Origin: Aequorivita echinoideorum
GTDB taxonomy: Bacteria > Bacteroidota > Bacteroidia > Flavobacteriales > Flavobacteriaceae
Direction of reading: 5' to 3'
Assembly: GCF_018476645.1 (NCBI RefSeq)
Contig: NZ_JAHCTB010000006.1
Span: 62,001 to 126,000, forward strand
Length of the DNA stretch: 64,000 nucleotides
Shown: piece by piece, positions 60,040-64,000 of the stretch
Layout of the letters: every line of letters starts with the position of its first letter
Numbering within the stretch: the stretch's first letter is position 1
Made by a program: the position numbers and the translations under genes
Notes under the pieces: model-generated
What the model was told of the DNA's origin: nothing
The model's input: the letters and a program-made list of their open reading frames with translations, nothing else
Databases searched by the model: none

Positions 60040-60074
60040 AATTATGGTACTTTTAAACTTCAGTAAAAGATCTC

Positions 60075-60818
60075 ATGAAGCGCAACGAATTTATTAAAAT
60101 TTCTGGCCTTGCGGGCCTAAGTCTCGCCATTTTTCCGCAATTTTCATTTAATAATTATTTAGATGAATTTACCCGCGAGCAGCTACTAGGAAAAGGAAAC
60201 CCGAATATTATAGGTGATTCCTACACCAGCAAAATGGACAAACAAACCAAGGAAGCCTTCAATAAAATGAAGGCTGCCGCGACAGAGGATAATATAAAAA
60301 TTGAGGTGGTTTCATCTTACAGAAGTTTCCAGCGGCAAAAGGAAATTTTTGAAAATAAATACAACTCCTTTACTTCCCAAGGACTCTCCCCCGAAAAAGC
60401 AATCCAAAAAATTATTGAATATTCTACCATTCCCGGCACGTCCCGCCATCATTGGGGTACTGATTTGGATTTGATTGATGGAAATGCCCCACGACCCACA
60501 AATGTTTTGATGGCTGAAAATTTTCATGGCAATGGTCCCTACTGCCGATTTAAAATGTGGCTCAACCAAAATGCGGAAAAGTTTGGCTTCCACGAAGTTT
60601 ATACGGACAATGGCAACAGGAAAGGTTTTAAATATGAGCCGTGGCACTTCAGTTATGCACCAGTTTCCGTGCCAATGCTGAAAGCCTATCGGGAAAAAAT
60701 TGATGTGAAAAAAATGCTTTCTGAAGAAAAAATAAAGGGCAACGAGCATTTTTCCGAAGCGTTTGTTTCAAAATATATTTCTGAAAATATTTTGGATATA
60801 AACCCTATTTTGCTTTAA
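60075..60818 (+). CDS. M15-family D-Ala-D-Ala carboxypeptidase-like peptidase
   Basis: A 247-residue exported LAS-type zinc peptidase. N-terminal hydrophobic segment (ISGLAGLSLAIFPQF) after MKRNEF, probably a signal. The zinc motif SRHHWGTDLDL (H-x6-D) and the later EPWHFSYAP (ExxH) are complete. These enzymes trim peptidoglycan stem peptides. The KRNEFIKISG start resembles the Tat-like KRxxF leaders of this group but lacks twin arginines. It is 25 bp upstream of gpmI. Confidence 0.9.
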   Translation: MKRNEFIKISGLAGLSLAIFPQFSFNNYLDEFTREQLLGKGNPNIIGDSYTSKMDKQTKEAFNKMKAAATEDNIKIEVVSSYRSFQRQKEIFENKYNSFTSQGLSPEKAIQKIIEYSTIPGTSRHHWGTDLDLIDGNAPRPTNVLMAENFHGNGPYCRFKMWLNQNAEKFGFHEVYTDNGNRKGFKYEPWHFSYAPVSVPMLKAYREKIDVKKMLSEEKIKGNEHFSEAFVSKYISENILDINPILL

Positions 60819-60843
60819 ATGAGACCATAACAGTAAATTAGAA

Positions 60844-62361
60844 ATGAACAAAAAAGTAATATTAATGATCCTGGACGGTTGGGGCATTACGCAAGATCCC
60901 GCCGTTTCTGCCATTGCGCAAGCAAACACGCCATTTATAGATTCGCTTTATAAAAAATATCCGCACGGCCAGTTGCTCACGCACGGTATGAATGTGGGCC
61001 TGCCCAATGGCCAAATGGGCAACAGCGAAGTGGGACATATGAATCTTGGAGCGGGAAGAATCATTTACCAAGATCTGGCAAAAATCAACATGGCTATGGA
61101 AAAGGGCACGCTGCGAAACGAGGAAGCGCTCCAAAAAGCGTTTCGATATGCAAAAAGCCACAACAAAAAAGTACATTTTCTTGGGCTGCTCTCAGATGGT
61201 GGCGTACATTCCCATATAGACCATTTAAAAGGTCTTTTGAAAGCCGCCCAACTGGAAGGAATTTCAGATATGTACGTGCACGCCTTTACCGATGGCCGCG
61301 ATGTGGATCCACGCTCCGGCGCAGGTTTTGTTGCGGAAATCCAACAAGAACTTATGAACACGGGCGGTAAATTGGCGTCTGTCATTGGACGTTATTTTGC
61401 TATGGACCGTGACCGCCGCTGGGAACGCGTAAAAAAAGCGTATGATTTGCTTTGTTTCGGAAAAGGGAAAGCGTCCACGAACGCCATAAAAAATATTGAG
61501 GAAAGTTATGCCGAAGGAATTACCGATGAATTTATAGAACCCATAGTAATGGTAAATGCAGACAGTACGCTGGTTGCAACCATTGAAAAGGACGATGTGG
61601 TGCTGTTTTTCAATTTCCGAACAGATCGCGGAAGGCAGTTGACGGAAGTTCTCACGCAAAAGGATTATGAGGAATTTGGGATGAACACTTTGCCACTATA
61701 TTTTGTAACGCTTACCAATTATGACGATTCCTTCGGAAATATCCACGTGGTTTACAACAAAGAAAATTTGAAGGAAACGCTCGGCGAAATTTTGGAAAAA
61801 AACGGAAAGAAACAGATTCGTATTGCCGAAACCGAAAAGTATCCACACGTAACATTCTTCTTTTCCGGCGGAAGGGAGCTTGCCTTTGAAGGCGAAAAAA
61901 GAATTCTGTGTCCATCGCCTAAAGTAGCAACGTACGATTTGAAGCCGGAAATGAGCGCCTTTTCTTTACGGGATATGATTTTGCCCGAAATTGAAGACGG
62001 GAATGCGGATTTTATTTGTATGAATTTTGCAAATCCAGATATGGTAGGCCATACCGGTGTTTTTGAAGCTGCCATAAAAGCCTGCGAAGCTGTTGACAAA
62101 TGTGCCGAAGCGGTAATTGCGAAAGCAACTGAACATAACTATACCGCAATTATAATTGCAGATCACGGAAATAGCGAATGTATGCGAAATCCGGACGGCT
62201 CACCCAATACGGCACACACTACGAATCCCGTTCCTATCATATTAGTGGATAGTGAAATTACCTCGATTAAAGATGGGATTTTAGGTGATGTTGCACCCAC
62301 TATTTTAAAATTGATGGGTATTGATCAACCAGAGATTATGACTCAGAAACCTTTAATCTAA
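60844..62361 (+). CDS. gpmI: 2,3-bisphosphoglycerate-independent phosphoglycerate mutase
   Basis: Interconverts 3- and 2-phosphoglycerate in glycolysis using manganese and no cofactor. 505 residues with the alkaline-phosphatase-like metal motif LMILDGWG, nucleophile S61 in MGNSEVGHMNLGAG, HAFTDGRDVDP, MDRDRRWERV and ADHGNSECM. Followed after 5 bp by the thioredoxin-like lipoprotein gene. Confidence 0.98.
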   Translation: MNKKVILMILDGWGITQDPAVSAIAQANTPFIDSLYKKYPHGQLLTHGMNVGLPNGQMGNSEVGHMNLGAGRIIYQDLAKINMAMEKGTLRNEEALQKAFRYAKSHNKKVHFLGLLSDGGVHSHIDHLKGLLKAAQLEGISDMYVHAFTDGRDVDPRSGAGFVAEIQQELMNTGGKLASVIGRYFAMDRDRRWERVKKAYDLLCFGKGKASTNAIKNIEESYAEGITDEFIEPIVMVNADSTLVATIEKDDVVLFFNFRTDRGRQLTEVLTQKDYEEFGMNTLPLYFVTLTNYDDSFGNIHVVYNKENLKETLGEILEKNGKKQIRIAETEKYPHVTFFFSGGRELAFEGEKRILCPSPKVATYDLKPEMSAFSLRDMILPEIEDGNADFICMNFANPDMVGHTGVFEAAIKACEAVDKCAEAVIAKATEHNYTAIIIADHGNSECMRNPDGSPNTAHTTNPVPIILVDSEITSIKDGILGDVAPTILKLMGIDQPEIMTQKPLI

Positions 62362-62366
62362 CAACT

Positions 62367-62957
62367 ATGAAAAAAATAATAATCGTTTTCGCGGCAATAG
62401 TGATAATTGCTTGCAATTCTTCAAAAGAAAAAAATAAATTGGACGAAACGGCCTCAAAGGAAATTGTTTCAGAAATGAATTCAGATAAAATAAATGATAC
62501 GGTGGTCTCTGGAGATTCAGTCATACTGCTCGGGAAGGCCAACCGAAATGGGCTTAGGATGGATGCTTTCCAAAATTGGTTTGACGAGGGCTACAAATCT
62601 TATCAATTGGATTCTGAAACAGTTTCACATTTAAAATCGCTATTAAAAGGAGTTGAGATTACAGCATTTATGGGAACTTGGTGCAGCGACAGCCAGCGGG
62701 AGATTCCACATTTTTACAAAATACTAGACCAAACGGGATTTGACGAATCAAAGTTAACGCTCATTACGGTTTCTGAAGAAAAGACGACCCCGCAAGGATA
62801 TGAGGACGGATTGAATATTACGAATGTACCAACCCTTATTTTTTCAAAAGACGGTAAAGAACTTGGCAGAATTGTGGAATATCCCATAGAAGGTCTGGAA
62901 AAAGATATGCTTGCCATTGTAAGCGGCAAGGATTACAAGCACGCGTATTCCGAATAA
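62367..62957 (+). CDS. Thioredoxin-like lipoprotein with single active-site cysteine
   Basis: A 196-residue lipoprotein: MKKIIIVFAAIVIIAC with lipobox Cys16, an acidic linker to about residue 50, then a thioredoxin-fold domain with GTWCSDSQREIPHFY in place of CxxC, so only one cysteine is left at the active site, and cis-Pro NVPTLIFSKDG. Probably exposed in the periplasm or on the outer membrane. A thiol reductase or methionine-sulfoxide-like role is possible, but CSDS suggests a binding or peroxidatic variant. It follows gpmI by 5 bp. Confidence 0.85.
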   Translation: MKKIIIVFAAIVIIACNSSKEKNKLDETASKEIVSEMNSDKINDTVVSGDSVILLGKANRNGLRMDAFQNWFDEGYKSYQLDSETVSHLKSLLKGVEITAFMGTWCSDSQREIPHFYKILDQTGFDESKLTLITVSEEKTTPQGYEDGLNITNVPTLIFSKDGKELGRIVEYPIEGLEKDMLAIVSGKDYKHAYSE

Positions 62958-63010
62958 ATTGTGGCATCGGTATAATTCTTTGTAATTTTACAGCCCGAAA
63001 TTTTTACTCG

Positions 63011-63415
63011 ATGCGAGATACTTATAATATAGCCGTAGATTTTGATGGAACCATTGTGGAGGATGCCTACCCACGCATTGGCAAACCTATCATTTTTGCT
63101 TTTGAAACTCTGAAAAAGCTTCAGGAAAAAGGACATAGATTGATATTATGGACCTACCGCAAAGGCAGTTCACTTGAAGAGGCGGTTGAATTTTGTAAAC
63201 AAAACGGGCTTGTTTTCTACGCCGTAAACCGAAGTTTTCCAGAAGAGGAATTTGATTCCAGTTACAGCCGTAAAATCCACGCAGATATTTTTATAGACGA
63301 CAGAAACATAGGAGGATTGAAAAGTTGGGGTGAAATCTACCAGCAATTGATTGGAGGGCAACCATTGGGTGAAAAAACGAAATCAAAAAAAGGATGGTTT
63401 TCCTTTTTAAAATAG
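63011..63415 (+). CDS. BT0820-type HAD phosphatase-like protein
   Basis: A 134-residue minimal HAD fold: the nucleophile motif VDFDGTIVEDAYPR (DxDGT) at residue 10, LILWTYRKG (motif II Thr) and IFIDDRNIGG (motif IV). No cap domain, as in the Bacteroidota BT0820 group, whose substrate is unknown. The last 20 residues are Lys/Gly-rich. It starts 53 bp after the thioredoxin-like gene and lies 4 bp upstream of map. Confidence 0.9.
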   Translation: MRDTYNIAVDFDGTIVEDAYPRIGKPIIFAFETLKKLQEKGHRLILWTYRKGSSLEEAVEFCKQNGLVFYAVNRSFPEEEFDSSYSRKIHADIFIDDRNIGGLKSWGEIYQQLIGGQPLGEKTKSKKGWFSFLK

Positions 63416-63419
63416 TTTT

Positions 63420-64000
63420 ATGATAATAGCAAAAACAAAAGAAGAAATCGCACTCATGCGAGAAAGCGCGTTGGTAGTTTCCAGAACATTGGGAATGCTG
63501 GCAAAGGAAGTAAAGCCTGGAATTACCACAAATAAGCTAAATAAAATGGCCGAGGATTACATACGCTCCCAAGACGCCATTCCCGGTTTTTTAGGTTTAT
63601 ATGATTGCCCTTCCACGCTTCTTACCAGCGTAAACGATGCCGTAGTTCACGGTTTGCCTACAGATGTGCCATTACAGGAAGGCGATATTGTGGCGATTGA
63701 TTGCGGTGCCATCAAAAATGGTTTTTACGGCGATCACGCTTATACTTTTGAAGTGGGCGAAGTTGCTGCAGATGTGAAAAAGTTATTGGAAATCACTAAA
63801 GAATCATTGTATATAGGGATTCGGGAGTTTAAATCCGGCAATCGCGTAGGTGATGTGGGTTTTGCAATTCAAGACTTTTGTGAATCGCACGGATATGGCG
63901 TTGTACGGGAACTTGTGGGCCACGGATTGGGAAGAAAGATGCACGAAGATCCAGAAATGCCAAATTACGGTCGTCGCGGCCGCGGAAAAAAGTTTATAGA
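63420..64000 (+). CDS. map: Type I methionine aminopeptidase, N-terminal part (cut by window edge)
   Basis: Removes the initiator methionine from nascent proteins. ATG at 63420; 193 complete codons are visible and the frame stays open to the window edge. Metal ligands visible so far are in IVAIDCGAIKNGFYGDHAYTF (two Asp) and LVGHGLGRKMHEDP (His); the two Glu ligands lie beyond the edge. VNDAVVHGLP holds the conserved His that contacts substrate. The pitch of the sequence is that of a standard type I enzyme. Confidence 0.95.
   Translation, partial: MIIAKTKEEIALMRESALVVSRTLGMLAKEVKPGITTNKLNKMAEDYIRSQDAIPGFLGLYDCPSTLLTSVNDAVVHGLPTDVPLQEGDIVAIDCGAIKNGFYGDHAYTFEVGEVAADVKKLLEITKESLYIGIREFKSGNRVGDVGFAIQDFCESHGYGVVRELVGHGLGRKMHEDPEMPNYGRRGRGKKFI

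Noticed and set aside
1-64000. Defence island, prophage, integrative element, tRNA or rRNA genes
   Set aside because: I found no nuclease or toxin-antitoxin signatures, integrase, phage structural genes, att-like repeats next to a tRNA, or tRNA/rRNA sequence anywhere in the window.

Overview
This 64 kb window looks like the chromosome of a member of the Flavobacteriaceae (Bacteroidota). The evidence is the A+T-rich base composition, T9SS C-terminal sorting domains on two secreted proteins, lineage-restricted families (DUF1599, DUF3667, DUF4293, DUF6702, BT_3928-type DoxX proteins, BT0820-type HAD proteins), promoter-like TAnnTTTG boxes of the Bacteroidota type, and a gene order (prmA-tpiA-permease-DoxX-DUF1599; folP-cdaA; NUDIX/pyrE-SRPBCC-birA-rsfS-ftsH-LUD-cdsA-psd) that I recall from this family. 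Genus is not provable from the window; Aequorivita or a close relative is a guess. I see no tRNA, rRNA, prophage, insertion sequence or CRISPR array. It is mostly housekeeping chromosome with one catabolic island.

Layout. 1-4390 (minus strand): DUF1599 protein, DoxX/thioredoxin/DUF6624 fusion, orphan peptide-type ABC permease, tpiA, prmA (cut by the window edge). 4444-6916 (plus): folP, the cyclic-di-AMP synthase cdaA, a DUF3667 membrane protein. 6919-9488 (minus): truA and an ABC exporter. 9641-13535: a phosphodiesterase, DUF4293, rho with a long disordered insert, and a T9SS cargo protein. 13643-22826: M14 peptidase, then the NUDIX/pyrE divergon, SRPBCC, birA, rsfS, ftsH and a phospholipid operon (LUD-cdsA-psd-acyl-CoA-binding protein). 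22836-30944: valS, DUF1573, an aspartyl protease with PDZ, an aminotransferase-murB pair and a fasciclin lipoprotein. 31034-40161: glycosyltransferase/ECF sigma pair, lipA, gap, a TPR hybrid histidine kinase, lpxK, and Nif3 with its coiled-coil partner. 40282-44715: msrA, two very small membrane/lipoprotein genes, a GNAT protein, a lipoprotein and a vanadium-haloperoxidase-like T9SS protein.

44876-52337 is a kynurenine degradation cluster of the 2-amino-3-carboxymuconate route: kynU, kmo, a RidA/aminomuconate-deaminase-like gene, an unknown secreted protein, aminomuconate-semialdehyde dehydrogenase, an atypical SDR and ACMS decarboxylase. 3-hydroxyanthranilate dioxygenase, the step joining KynU to the decarboxylase, is absent from the window. 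52383-58496 holds an O-methyltransferase, PAP2, TatA, an M1 aminopeptidase, DUF6702 and two paralogous carboxypeptidase-regulatory-like proteins. 58865-64000 holds pepE, a GNAT, an M15 peptidase, gpmI, a thioredoxin-like lipoprotein, a small HAD phosphatase and map (cut by the edge).

I found no convincing new defence or mobile system. The more unusual signals are two phased direct-repeat arrays (21-bp and 22-bp periods), word-like tandem-repeat spacers that begin at or overlap stop codons, a zinc-ribbon family protein with all four cysteines replaced, an SDR with its YxxxK dyad replaced, and the DoxX-DUF6624 fusion.
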